Assembly: GCA_910578935.1 (NCBI GenBank)
Contig: CAJTSM010000005.1
Coordinates: 74,793-138,792, forward strand
Direction: 5' to 3'
Length of the DNA: 64,000 nucleotides
Origin: an uncultured Oscillibacter sp.
Lineage (GTDB): Bacteria; Bacillota; Clostridia; Oscillospirales; Oscillospiraceae
Shown here: piece after piece, positions 17,269-25,733 of the stretch
Position numbering within the stretch: the stretch's first letter is position 1
How the letters are laid out: each line of letters starts with the position of its first letter
Position numbers and translations under genes: made by a program
The notes under the pieces: generated by a model
Told to the model about the DNA's origin: nothing
Database searches by the model: none
What the model saw: only the letters and a program-made list of their open reading frames with translations

Positions 17269-18995
17269 AGAGACATACGCTTGTTCACTTGAGCCGTTTT
17301 CTCCGGCCATATGCCGTTCGGTTCCTGTTTCTCCTGCTCCTGCTGATGGCGGGGAACCTGCTTTCCTTGGCGGCGCCCCTGCTCTCCGGCAAGGCGGTGG
17401 ACGCCGTGGGCATCCGGGCCGGGGGCGTGGATTTTCCGGGCGTGTTCCGGAACTGCGCCGGGATGCTGGGCTGTTACGCCCTGTCTTCTTTATTAAATTA
17501 TATAGTGTCCTCCCGGTTGATCCGGACAGCCCAATCCGTGTCCCACGATCTTCGCAAGGCCGCCTTTGACCGCATGAGCGAGCTGCCGGTGGATTACTTT
17601 GACACGCATCCGGCGGGGGATCTCATCAGCCGGGTCTGCTATGATGTGGACACTGTCAACGCCACCCTCTCCACGGATCTGCTCCAGCTCGGCACCAGCG
17701 TCTTCACAGTGGCGGGGTCTTTTTTAATGCTGGTAATTCTCTCTCCCAGGCTGACGCTGGTCTTTCTGGTCACGGTTCCCCTTTCGGCGGCGCTGACCCG
17801 CTTTCAGATGAAGCGCATTCATCCCCTCTTCCGCCTCCGCTCCAAAGAACTGGGCGCCTTGAACGGGTTTGCCGAGGAGCGGATGGGCTGCCGCAGGTCC
17901 ATTCGGACTTATGGCGTGGAAGCGGAAGACCTGAGGCTCTTTGACGTGCGGAACGACGCGGCCTCCAGGGCGTACTACGACGCGGACCGGGCCAGCGCCT
18001 CTTTGGGGCCCTCCGTGAACTTTATTAACAATATTTCCCTTACCGCCGTCAGCGTGTTCGGGGCGCTGCTGTACCTGGGAGGCGGATTGTCTTTGGGGAG
18101 CCTTTCCTCCTTCGTCCTCTATTCCCGGAAGTTCTCCGGCCCCATTCGAGAGGCGGCAAACCTCCTGGCGGAGCTCCAGGCCAGCGCCGCCGCCGCGGAG
18201 CGGGTGCTGGACCTGCTGGAGGAGGAGCCGGAGACGGTGGATCCCGCCGGGGCTCTTCCCGTGGAGCGATTGAGGGGCGATATCCACTTCGATCACGTAA
18301 CGTTCGGCTATGATCCCGCCCGGCCCGTTCTTCAGAATTTCACCGCTTATATTCCGGCGGGAAGCCTGGCCGCCGTCGTCGGCCCCACCGGGGCGGGAAA
18401 GACCACGTTGGTTTCCCTGCTCCTCCGGTTTTACCGCCCCCAGAGCGGCGCCATCACGGTGGACGGCGTGCCTTTGGAGGCTTACAGCCGGGACGGGTTC
18501 CGCCGCCGCCTGGCCCTGGTGCTCCAGGATACGTGGCTTTTTGGCGGCACCATTGCGGAGAATATCGCCTACGGCGCGCCGGGAGCCGGCCGGGAGGAGA
18601 TTGTTGAAGCCGCGAAAGCCGCCCGCATTCACCGGTTCATCTCCTCCCTCCCCCAGGGCTACGATACCGTTCTTACCGACGAGGGGATTTCCAAGGGCCA
18701 AAGGCAGCTTCTTGCCATTGCCCGATGCCTCCTTACCGACGCGGACGTGGTCATCCTGGATGAGGCCACCAGCAACGTGGACACGGAGACGGAGGGAATG
18801 ATCAGCCGGGCGATGGAGCGGCTGCGCCAAGGAAGAACCTGTTTTGTCATCGCCCACCGTCTGGCCACTGTCCGGGGGGCGGACCGCATTCTGGTTTTGG
18901 ACCAGGGCGGCGTGGCGGAACAGGGAACCCACCAGGAACTGCTGGATGCCGGCGGCGTTTACGCCCAGCTCTACGCCGCCCAGTTTCAGCCGTGA
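17265..18995 (+). CDS. ABC exporter subunit with functional Walker B (half 2)
   Basis: A 576-residue partner of the preceding half-transporter. Six membrane helices occupy about residues 15-310. The nucleotide-binding domain has Walker A GPTGAGKTT, Q loop LVLQDTWLFGG, Walker B VVILDEATSNVD with the catalytic Glu, and switch His in FVIAHRLATV. The signature is altered to GISKGQRQ instead of LSGGQ. With the first subunit this yields one complete site (Walker A/B here, signature from partner) and one degenerate site, the arrangement described for heterodimeric exporters such as TM287/288 and TmrAB. Translation is coupled by ATGA overlap. No accessory or substrate gene follows. Confidence 0.93.
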   Translation: MKRHTLVHLSRFLRPYAVRFLFLLLLLMAGNLLSLAAPLLSGKAVDAVGIRAGGVDFPGVFRNCAGMLGCYALSSLLNYIVSSRLIRTAQSVSHDLRKAAFDRMSELPVDYFDTHPAGDLISRVCYDVDTVNATLSTDLLQLGTSVFTVAGSFLMLVILSPRLTLVFLVTVPLSAALTRFQMKRIHPLFRLRSKELGALNGFAEERMGCRRSIRTYGVEAEDLRLFDVRNDAASRAYYDADRASASLGPSVNFINNISLTAVSVFGALLYLGGGLSLGSLSSFVLYSRKFSGPIREAANLLAELQASAAAAERVLDLLEEEPETVDPAGALPVERLRGDIHFDHVTFGYDPARPVLQNFTAYIPAGSLAAVVGPTGAGKTTLVSLLLRFYRPQSGAITVDGVPLEAYSRDGFRRRLALVLQDTWLFGGTIAENIAYGAPGAGREEIVEAAKAARIHRFISSLPQGYDTVLTDEGISKGQRQLLAIARCLLTDADVVILDEATSNVDTETEGMISRAMERLRQGRTCFVIAHRLATVRGADRILVLDQGGVAEQGTHQELLDAGGVYAQLYAAQFQP

Positions 18996-19152
18996 TGATG
19001 GAAAAACCCGGCGAAAACGTATCCGCAGTTTCAGAGATTTGGATAAAATTCAATTGGCAAAATAGCAAAAACAGATTTAATTTATTTGTCTGAATTGTAA
19101 ACAAACCGTGAAAACAAACAAAAAAAGCTCCCTAAAATCGGGAGGCTGACAA
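18996..19152. other. AT-rich spacer between the two transport operons
   Basis: No gene is seen. The stretch is AT-rich compared with its surroundings. A short hairpin, AGCTCCC with GGGAGGCT at about 19126-19147, would terminate only leftward transcription (T-run on the minus strand), although no minus-strand gene lies to its right. Confidence 0.5.
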
Positions 19153-19182
19153 TTGACAAACCCCTGTCTGATTTTCTATAAT
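19153..19182 (+). promoter_or_regulatory. Strong promoter of the ABC uptake operon
   Basis: Perfect consensus boxes TTGACA and TATAAT with an 18-base spacer, followed 13 bases later by the LacI-type operator. Confidence 0.9.
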
Positions 19183-19195
19183 GAGGCTAGAAAAT

Positions 19196-19209
19196 CGCAA
19201 ACGTTTGCG
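19196..19209 (+). promoter_or_regulatory. LacI-family operator, perfect 14-bp palindrome
   Basis: CGCAAACGTTTGCG is fully palindromic with the central CG of LacI-family operators and overlaps the expected transcription start of the uptake operon. No LacI-family regulator gene is present in the window. Confidence 0.85.
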
Positions 19210-19317
19210 CAAAGAGGGCTGCGGCAGACCTCCGCAGACGGCCCCGGGCGTGATCGGAAGGGAGAACTCCGTCCCGCCTGAGGCTGCTCCCGGCAGTTAT
19301 CAGAAAGAGGTGTTATC

Positions 19318-21165
19318 GTGTCAAATGCAGTAACCGTGACCAAGGAAAGACCCCCTAGAAAGAAACTGACGACACGTCGGTTGAAAAACCTGATTTTAAA
19401 CGTGCTTAAGAACCCCTTCAACATGGTTGTGCTGGTCAGCCTGATCGTGTTGTTCTGCCTGATTGTCATTCCGCTGCTGACCATGATTAAGTCCACGTTC
19501 ACTCTGGCTCAGGGCGAATTGCGCCGGGTGAAGGGCGCTCATGTGGGTGACTTCACGCTTTACTACTGGCAGTACATGATCGCCAGCAACATGTCCAAGG
19601 CCGTGCTGTGGGAACCTCTGCTGCACTCCTTTATCTGCGGTTTCTTTACCACGCTGATTTCCGTGCCTCTGGGCTCGGTGCTGGCTTGGCTGATGATCCG
19701 CACGGACCTCCCCGGCAAGAAGGTGTTGGGAATTCTGATTACGGTGCCCTATATGATTCCCTCTTGGACGAAAGCCATTGCGTGGCTGGCGGTGTTCCGA
19801 ACGCCAACCAGCGGCGCAAACGGCTTCCTAACCGGTATGGGCATACCGATTCCCGACTGGCTGGCCTATGGCCCCACAGCCATCGTGCTGTGCATGTCCA
19901 TGCATTATTACGCGTTCTCCTACATCCAGGTTTCCGGCGCCCTCCGTTCCATTAACTCGGAGCTGGAGGAGATGGGTGAGATCCAGGGCGCCAACAAAGT
20001 CCAGATTCTCCGCTACATCACCCTGCCGCTGATCCTTCCCTCTGTCCTCTCCGCCCTGGTTATGACGGTTTCCAAGTCCATCGGTACTTACGGCGTGGCG
20101 GCCAACCTGGGCAACCGGATCGGCTATTACACCCTGGCCACCCGCATGCGTGTGTACATCGACCAGGGTCCCCGGGGCGTGGGCTATGCCATGTCCATCG
20201 TCCTGGTCGGCCTGGCGGCTCTGATCCTGATGAGCAACCAGAAGGCCATCGGCGTCCGCAAATCCTATGCCACCGTGGGCGGCAAGGGCGGCCGCAGCAC
20301 CTTGATGCCTCTGGGCGCGGCCAAGAAGCCCATGATGGCCTTCCTGGGCATCTTCCTGTTCCTGGCCATGGTTATGCCTTTCTTCGTGCTGATTATGGAA
20401 ACTTTCCAGGTCACCACCGGCGCGGGCTACGGGCTCGACAACCTGACGCTCTATAACTGGATCGGCCAGGCCGGTGAGGCGGAAGTTTATACCAACTATG
20501 AGGGCATCTTCCGCAATAAGGAGTTCTTCAACGCCCTGTACAACACCGTGCGCCTGACCATTATCACCTCCCTGATCACCGCCTTCTGTGGCCAGTTCCT
20601 GGGCTACATCAGCTCTCGCGGCCGGGGCAAGTGGTACGGCAACCTCACCGAGCAGCTGGTGTTCGTGCCCTATCTGATGAGCGGCGTGGCGTTCTCCACC
20701 ATGTATTTCTCCATGTTCAGCGTGCCCCACTTCGGCGGGCTGATCCCCTCCCTGTACGGCACCTTCACCCTGATCGTCCTGACCTCCGTGGTCAAGCACT
20801 TCCCCTTCGCCAGCCGTTCCGGTACCGCCAACATGCTCTCCATCAGCGTGGAGCTGGAGGAAGCCGCGGATATTGCCGGCGCCAGTTTCTGGAAGCGGAT
20901 GGCCACGATCATCGTCCCCCTGGCGAAGAACGGCTTTATCTCCGGATTGATGCTGGTCTTCATCTCCATTGCCAAGGAGCTGGACCTCATCATTATCATG
21001 ATGACCCCCACCACCCGGACTATGTCCTACCTGGCGTTCACCTATTCTCAGGAAGGCTACGCCCAGATGTCCGACGCCATTTCCGTGTGCGTGCTGCTGT
21101 TCATCCTGTTCTGCTACATCTTCGCCAACAAGGTCGCCGGCGCGGATATCGGCAAGAGCTGGTAA
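19318..21165 (+). CDS. Fused two-domain ABC importer permease (FbpB type)
   Basis: A 615-residue inner-membrane protein with about 12 helices, made of two MetI-type permease halves. Each half has an EAA loop that docks to the ATPase: EEMGEIQGANKVQILRYITL (first half) and EEAADIAGASFWKRMATIIV (second). Fused permeases of this size belong to the iron/phosphonate/hexose-phosphate importer group (FbpB, AfuB). The start is GTG with AAAGAGG upstream. It is the first gene of an operon with ATPase, lipoprotein, membrane protein, HAD and VOC genes, under a strong promoter and a LacI-type operator. Sugar-type regulation argues for an organic (possibly phosphorylated) substrate rather than iron; this is inference. 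Confidence 0.92.
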   Translation: MSNAVTVTKERPPRKKLTTRRLKNLILNVLKNPFNMVVLVSLIVLFCLIVIPLLTMIKSTFTLAQGELRRVKGAHVGDFTLYYWQYMIASNMSKAVLWEPLLHSFICGFFTTLISVPLGSVLAWLMIRTDLPGKKVLGILITVPYMIPSWTKAIAWLAVFRTPTSGANGFLTGMGIPIPDWLAYGPTAIVLCMSMHYYAFSYIQVSGALRSINSELEEMGEIQGANKVQILRYITLPLILPSVLSALVMTVSKSIGTYGVAANLGNRIGYYTLATRMRVYIDQGPRGVGYAMSIVLVGLAALILMSNQKAIGVRKSYATVGGKGGRSTLMPLGAAKKPMMAFLGIFLFLAMVMPFFVLIMETFQVTTGAGYGLDNLTLYNWIGQAGEAEVYTNYEGIFRNKEFFNALYNTVRLTIITSLITAFCGQFLGYISSRGRGKWYGNLTEQLVFVPYLMSGVAFSTMYFSMFSVPHFGGLIPSLYGTFTLIVLTSVVKHFPFASRSGTANMLSISVELEEAADIAGASFWKRMATIIVPLAKNGFISGLMLVFISIAKELDLIIIMMTPTTRTMSYLAFTYSQEGYAQMSDAISVCVLLFILFCYIFANKVAGADIGKSW

Positions 21166-21234
21166 GCGGCGTCGGAAATTCCGCCCACTCCGCTTCCGCC
21201 GCCCCGGCGGCGAAAGCTCCGCTCTGCTCCATTT

Positions 21235-21315
21235 CCTCCGCCTCCTTCAAGGGGGAGCCGGCTCCCCCTTGAGCAATCCCCACCCCTGCGGGGGACGAGG
21301 GACGGGAGGCGGAGG
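21235..21315 (+). other. Predicted three-way-junction RNA structure inside the operon
   Basis: An 11-bp perfect closing stem (CCTCCGCCTCC at 21235-21245 with GGAGGCGGAGG at 21305-21315) encloses a very strong hairpin (TCAAGGGGGAGCC/GGCTCCCCCTTGA, 21247-21272) and a third one (CCCC...GGGG, about 21278-21294). It lies between permease and ATPase genes without a T-run, so it looks like a stabilising or processing element rather than a terminator. Confidence 0.6.
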
Positions 21316-21397
21316 ATAGGAAAGAAAATACGGCGGATTGTATCGGGATTTTAAGTCTAGTTTAAGTCTAGATAAGATCAGAAAGGAAACGTGCCAT

Positions 21398-22519
21398 ATG
21401 AGCCGCATTGAACTGAAAAATATTGATAAATTTTACGGCAACAACCACGTCCTCCGCAACATCAACCTCACCATTGAGGACGGCGACTTCATGACTCTGC
21501 TGGGTCCCTCCGGCTGCGGCAAGACCACTACCCTCCGCGTGGTTTCCGGCCTGGAAAAGCCCCAGAATGGCATCATGACCATCGACGGCGTGGAGATGAT
21601 CAATGCCGACGATGCCTATTATGCCGAGCCCAGCAAGCGCGGGTTGAACCTGGTGTTCCAGTCCTACGCCCTGTGGCCCCACATGACGGTGTATAACAAC
21701 ATCTCCTTCGGCCTGAAGATTCAGAAAATGAGCCATGATGAGATCGACCGCCGGGTCATGGACTCCCTGCGGATGATGCGGATTGACATGTATAAGGACC
21801 GCTATCCCACCGAGCTTTCCGGCGGCCAGCAGCAGCGCGTTGCCATTGCCCGTGCCGTAGCCTCCAGTCCCAAGCTGCTGCTGCTTGACGAACCCCTGTC
21901 CAACCTGGACGCCAAGCTCCGGATCGACATGCGTTCCGAGCTCCAGCGCCTCCACAAGGAACTGGGCACCACCATCATCTACGTCACTCACGATCAGGTC
22001 GAGGCCCTGACCATGTCTACCAAGATCGCCCTGTTCAAGGCCGGCGAGCTGAATCAGGTGGCCACTCCCATGGAGCTGTACAACAACCCCATCGACCTGG
22101 AAGCCGCCGATTTCATCGGCAATCCCCGGATCAATCTGGTTCCCGGAAAGGCCGAGATGCGAAGCGGCCAGCTGGTGGTCAAGAGCGAGCTGGGCGGCCA
22201 CACTTTCCCTGCCGAGCACCTGACCGAAGAGCAGAAGCCCTCCAGCGGCGAGTTCGACTGTGTGCTGGCTGTCCGGCCCGAGCAGATTCTCATCTCCAAA
22301 GAGCCTGTGGAGGGCGCTCTCCCTGTCACCGTGTACGCCAGCCAGCCCGCCGGTTCCGAAACCATCGTCACCCTGAAGGCCGGCGAGGACGAGTTCTTGT
22401 CTAAGGAGATCGGCCAGGCCCACTACGATATCGACCAAAGGGTCTGGGCGATTATTGACCAAGACAAGATCAACGTGTATAATAAGGAAACTACCCGCCT
22501 CATTAAGCGCGCGGTGTAA
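21398..22519 (+). CDS. ABC importer ATP-binding protein (MalK/FbpC type)
   Basis: A 373-residue ATPase. Walker A GPSGCGKTT, Q loop LVFQSYALWPHM, signature LSGGQQQRV, Walker B LLLLDEPLSNLD and switch His in IYVTHDQVEALT are all intact. After about residue 235 comes the C-terminal TOBE/regulatory region found in MalK, UgpC and FbpC (for example VLAVRPEQILI). It powers the permease encoded upstream. ATG 21398 was chosen because GAAAGGAAA precedes it and it matches the family start (MSRIELKNIDKFYG). A structured 230-base spacer separates it from the permease gene. The solute-binding lipoprotein gene follows 60 bases later. Confidence 0.94.
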   Translation: MSRIELKNIDKFYGNNHVLRNINLTIEDGDFMTLLGPSGCGKTTTLRVVSGLEKPQNGIMTIDGVEMINADDAYYAEPSKRGLNLVFQSYALWPHMTVYNNISFGLKIQKMSHDEIDRRVMDSLRMMRIDMYKDRYPTELSGGQQQRVAIARAVASSPKLLLLDEPLSNLDAKLRIDMRSELQRLHKELGTTIIYVTHDQVEALTMSTKIALFKAGELNQVATPMELYNNPIDLEAADFIGNPRINLVPGKAEMRSGQLVVKSELGGHTFPAEHLTEEQKPSSGEFDCVLAVRPEQILISKEPVEGALPVTVYASQPAGSETIVTLKAGEDEFLSKEIGQAHYDIDQRVWAIIDQDKINVYNKETTRLIKRAV

Positions 22520-22579
22520 CCGCGAGTTTATACAATCCTGGGACCCTGTATTTTTCTCAAAATGAAAGGAGAAGATCCG

Positions 22580-23908
22580 ATGAAGAAGAAACTCTTTGCA
22601 CTGCTGATGGCCTTGGTTCTGGTCCTCAGCCTGGCTGCCTGCGGCGGCGACAAGGGTGGAGACACCCAGCCCTCCGACGGCGGCGCGCAGTCCTCCGGTG
22701 AAGCCCAGCCCGCTGGCGATGCCGACGGTGAAGAGGGCAGCCACCTCAACCTTGGCTACGATATGAACACGGACACCAACTACTATGGCCCTTACTATGA
22801 CGAGTGGAGCGATCTGACGGATGAAGAGCTCTATGAGATGGCCCTGAATGAGGATAAGGACCAGACCATCACGGTCTACGCCACCTCTTCCAAAATGCTG
22901 AAGACCGAGGAGCCCTTTGAGGAAATGTATCCCGGCCTGGACCTGGTGGTTGCCGACCTGGACTCCGATGAGGTTCTGAGCAAGGCCCAGATCGAAAACG
23001 AAACCAACAACGTCACGGCGGACGTGCTCCAGACCAAGGATGTCAACGGCGAAGTGTTCCACGAGTACTATGCCAACGGCGTTATTGAGCCCTTCTATCC
23101 CCGGGACATCTGCACCCACATCGCCGAGGAGAACCTGAAGTACAGCTATCCCCTGTACTCCTCTCAGTCCTTCTGGTATTACAACACCGAGGCGTTCCCC
23201 GATGGCCAGCCCATCACCAGCTGGTGGCAGATTATTGAGAAGAATGACGACGGCAGCCAGAAGTATGCCCTGTACACCAAGGAGATCGGCCAGGAAACCG
23301 CGTACCTCTCCCTGTTCGCCAGCTTCATCATCAACGCGGAAGAGATGGCGCAGTCCTACAAGGACATCTATGGCAAGGACCTGGAGTATACTTATGACGC
23401 CTCCAGCTTCGCCTTCGAAGTTCCCGAGAACAACGCGGGCGTGGAGTACCTGTGGCGTTTCACGCAGGCGGATATGACCTTCATCGGCGACGGCGACGAG
23501 CTGGTGCTGGCCGTCCATAACTCCACCAAGGACCGTCCCGCCCTGGCCCTGGCTTCCGCCGGTAAGATCGAAAACCGTGAGGAGTCCGGCTATAACATTG
23601 ATTGGTGCATCAACCTCAGCCCCTATACCGCTTTGCTGAACACCGAGTCCATGATGGTCGTCAGCGGCTGCGACAGCCCCGCCGGCGCCCGCCTCTTCAT
23701 CCGCTATGTCACCGGCGGCGCGGACTGCCAGAGCGGCGGCCTGAAGCCCTTCACCAAGACCGGCAACTGGCCCCTGCGCGACGACTTCGTCGACGAGAAG
23801 AACCCCGCCAAGCTGCCCGAGCTGGGCGCCCGGGCCAACGACCTGGTTTCCATCTACAACATCTATCCTGACGTGCAGGATATGTGGATGTACTGGCTGA
23901 ACCAGTAA
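22580..23908 (+). CDS. ABC importer solute-binding lipoprotein
   Basis: A 442-residue lipoprotein with signal peptide and lipobox ending LAAC (Cys about residue 20), a Ser/Gly/Asp-rich linker to about residue 60, and a family 1-type binding domain. The start of the fold, TITVYATSSK, resembles the first strand of FbpA/AfuA-type receptors, and the hinge and ligand region contains FWYYNTEAFP and NIDWCINLSPYTALLNTE. The ligand cannot be named. ATG 22580 has AAAGGAG 7 bases upstream. A strong hairpin after the gene (23945) probably reduces read-through, so that receptor mRNA exceeds that of the downstream genes. Codon use is strongly biased, as for an abundant protein. Confidence 0.9.
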   Translation: MKKKLFALLMALVLVLSLAACGGDKGGDTQPSDGGAQSSGEAQPAGDADGEEGSHLNLGYDMNTDTNYYGPYYDEWSDLTDEELYEMALNEDKDQTITVYATSSKMLKTEEPFEEMYPGLDLVVADLDSDEVLSKAQIENETNNVTADVLQTKDVNGEVFHEYYANGVIEPFYPRDICTHIAEENLKYSYPLYSSQSFWYYNTEAFPDGQPITSWWQIIEKNDDGSQKYALYTKEIGQETAYLSLFASFIINAEEMAQSYKDIYGKDLEYTYDASSFAFEVPENNAGVEYLWRFTQADMTFIGDGDELVLAVHNSTKDRPALALASAGKIENREESGYNIDWCINLSPYTALLNTESMMVVSGCDSPAGARLFIRYVTGGADCQSGGLKPFTKTGNWPLRDDFVDEKNPAKLPELGARANDLVSIYNIYPDVQDMWMYWLNQ

Positions 23909-23944
23909 TCCTCACCTTCCAATCGCCGCGTTTCGCAGCTAAGC

Positions 23945-23975
23945 TGGGCGGGCGGCCGGACGGCCGCCCGCCCGT
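23945..23975 (+). terminator. Intra-operon attenuating hairpin after the solute-binding protein gene
   Basis: GGGCGGGCGGCCG and CGGCCGCCCGCCC pair perfectly, followed by GTCTTCT. The weak T-run suggests partial termination. Confidence 0.65.
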
Positions 23976-23981
23976 CTTCTA

Positions 23982-24041
23982 AGAAGTTGTGTTCACAGGC
24001 GAGAATCTGAACCGGGCTTCCCGCCTGTGAATACAGCTTCT
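23982..24041. repeat. Inverted-repeat element, family D, copy 2
   Basis: Arms AGAAGTTGTGTTCACAGGCG (23982-24001) and a 20-base near-complement ending TGTGAATACAGCTTCT (24022-24041) surround a 20-base loop. The right arm matches that of copy 1 at 4415-4434. Confidence 0.7.
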
Positions 24042-24062
24042 GAATTTTTAAGGAGGAATCCA

Positions 24063-24596
24063 ATGGCAAATCCCATCCGGCAAAAAGAGATCGACGAGCG
24101 GGTCGGCAAGTTTGCCGACAAATTCTGGGGCGCGTTTCAGATGACGGAGAACGGCAGGGTGAAGAGTACGATCCTGCTCTACTCCTTCTGCCTCTGCTGG
24201 GTCCTGCTGGCCCTCTACGGCGGATGTTTTGCTCTGTTCAACCCCTGGCTGGACGGCTTGCTTCAAGGCGCGCCTGTGGGGCTGATTACCCTTGTGGAAG
24301 CCGTAGTTCCCGCTGCCGTGGGAACGGTGGCAGCCTCTTTGGTGTGGCTGCTGCCCGGTGATAAGCGCCTGCTTCCCGCCGCGTACATCTGGCTGACGGC
24401 GCTGGTCTTGGCTTGTTTGATTGCGCTGATGATCATGATGGGTTGGGAGAGTGCCGGGCTGATTCTCCAATTTTTTGGGATGTTCGCGCTTGCTCCCTTG
24501 GCTTTAGGCCTGGGCGTATCCCTTTTGGTGTATTATCTATACTGGAAAAAAAGGCCCGCTGCCGGGAAAGCGGCACGGCCTTGGGAAAGGCAGTGA
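24063..24596 (+). CDS. Four-helix membrane protein of unknown function
   Basis: A 177-residue protein that I do not recognise. After a charged N terminus of about 35 residues come four membrane segments (roughly residues 36-58, 70-102, 110-130 and 134-160) and a basic tail (YWKKRPAAGKAARPWERQ). There is a clear AAGGAGG ribosome site 7 bases before ATG. It lies in the ABC uptake operon, after the binding-protein gene and an intra-operon hairpin, and ends 5 bases before the HAD gene. It might help transport or envelope adaptation, but nothing in the sequence shows a specific role. Confidence 0.75.
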   Translation: MANPIRQKEIDERVGKFADKFWGAFQMTENGRVKSTILLYSFCLCWVLLALYGGCFALFNPWLDGLLQGAPVGLITLVEAVVPAAVGTVAASLVWLLPGDKRLLPAAYIWLTALVLACLIALMIMMGWESAGLILQFFGMFALAPLALGLGVSLLVYYLYWKKRPAAGKAARPWERQ

Positions 24597-24601
24597 GAAG
24601 T

Positions 24602-25351
24602 ATGATTGATACCGTACTGTTTGACATGGGCGGAACGCTGGAGGATATCTGTGTCGATGAGGAGAGCAAAGCCGCCTCTGCCAAGGGCGTCCTCCGCATT
24701 CTGGAGGCCCACGGCCACCCGTTGTCCCTGGATGTTCCTGCCGCTATCCGGGCCTTTGGGGAAGGGTGGGACCGCTACGCCGCTTACCGGGGCCCCACCA
24801 ACCGGGAGCTGAAACCAGAGGAGATTTGGGGGGATTACATTCTCCCGCCGCTGGGACTGAACTTTGACGCCGTGAAGCCTTTCGCTGAAGAGCTGGCCCA
24901 CATGTGGGAGGTCACTCATTATCACCGCCGGCTCCGTCCCCATGTAAAAGAGATGCTGGAAGGGCTGAAGGACCTGGGTATGAAGCTGGGCGTAATCAGC
25001 AATACCGCCGCGCTCTATCAGGTTTTCCGCACGCTGGAGGAGTACGGAATCCGGGATTATTTCCAGGATGTGACGCTCTCCTCCGTCACCGGCTACCGCA
25101 AACCGGACCCCAACATTTTCCGGGTATCCCTGAATCAGGTCCGTTCTGAACCCAGGACGTGCGCCTATGTCGGGGACACCTATTCCCGGGATGTCATTGG
25201 TCCTCAGAATCTGGGTTTCGGGGCCACGTTCCATATTCACTCGTTTCTCACACAGTCCCGGGATGGGGATGTGCCCAAGGATGTCCAGCCTACTTACACC
25301 ATTCAGGATATTTACGAAGTCTACACCATATTGAAAAGCCAGGCAGGCTGA
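24602..25351 (+). CDS. HAD-superfamily hydrolase
   Basis: A 249-residue HAD hydrolase with an alpha-helical cap of the dehalogenase/phosphoglycolate phosphatase type. Motif I is FDMGGTL: the nucleophile Asp is present, but the +2 Asp used as general acid in most HAD phosphatases is Gly. Motif II is LGVISNTAA, motif III the Lys in GYRKPDPNIF, and motif IV AYVGDTYSRDVIG. The FDxG pattern also occurs in YihX-type phosphatases and in dehalogenases, so a phosphatase remains possible. ATG 24602 is 5 bases after the membrane-protein stop. Its place in an importer operon suggests it acts on the imported compound. Confidence 0.85.
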   Translation: MIDTVLFDMGGTLEDICVDEESKAASAKGVLRILEAHGHPLSLDVPAAIRAFGEGWDRYAAYRGPTNRELKPEEIWGDYILPPLGLNFDAVKPFAEELAHMWEVTHYHRRLRPHVKEMLEGLKDLGMKLGVISNTAALYQVFRTLEEYGIRDYFQDVTLSSVTGYRKPDPNIFRVSLNQVRSEPRTCAYVGDTYSRDVIGPQNLGFGATFHIHSFLTQSRDGDVPKDVQPTYTIQDIYEVYTILKSQAG

Positions 25352-25363
25352 AAGGCGGCGGAT

Positions 25364-25723
25364 ATGTTTTCATTCAACCACTATAATTTTAATGTCACCG
25401 ATCTGGACCGGTCCCTGGAATTTTACAAGAAGGCCCTGGGTTTGGAGCCGGTCCGCCGGAAGGAAGCGGAGGACGGCAGCTTTGTCATCGTCTTTTTGGG
25501 GGACCGGCGAACCACCTTCCGCCTAGAGCTGACCTGGCTGCGGGATCATCCTCAGAAGTACGACCTGGGCGAGTGCGAATTCCACTTGGCTCTCAAGGCG
25601 GAGGACTATACGGAGGCCCACGCCAAGCACAAGGAAATGGGCTGCATCTGCTTTGAGAATCCCGCCATGGGAATTTACTTCATCACCGACCCCGACGGGT
25701 ATTGGATCGAGATTATTCCCTGA
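25364..25723 (+). CDS. VOC (glyoxalase I-like) family protein
   Basis: A 119-residue single-unit vicinal-oxygen-chelate protein with two beta-alpha-beta-beta-beta modules. FNHYNFNVTDLDRSLEFYKKALGL opens the first, CEFHLALKAEDYTEAHAKHKEMG the second, and ITDPDGYWIEIIP is the typical ending. Likely metal ligands are His6, the Glu in FRLELTW, His in EFHLAL and the Glu of WIEII. It resembles lactoylglutathione-lyase-like proteins that detoxify methylglyoxal or act on similar substrates. It lies 12 bases after the HAD gene and is the last gene of the uptake operon, followed by a hairpin terminator. Confidence 0.88.
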   Translation: MFSFNHYNFNVTDLDRSLEFYKKALGLEPVRRKEAEDGSFVIVFLGDRRTTFRLELTWLRDHPQKYDLGECEFHLALKAEDYTEAHAKHKEMGCICFENPAMGIYFITDPDGYWIEIIP

Positions 25724-25733
25724 GGTTTCAGCC

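Noticed and set aside
21368..23518. A 716-codon minus-strand open frame across the ABC ATPase and binding-protein genes
   Set aside because: It spans two well-supported plus-strand genes and their spacer and has His/Gly/Val-rich shadow composition with no family match.
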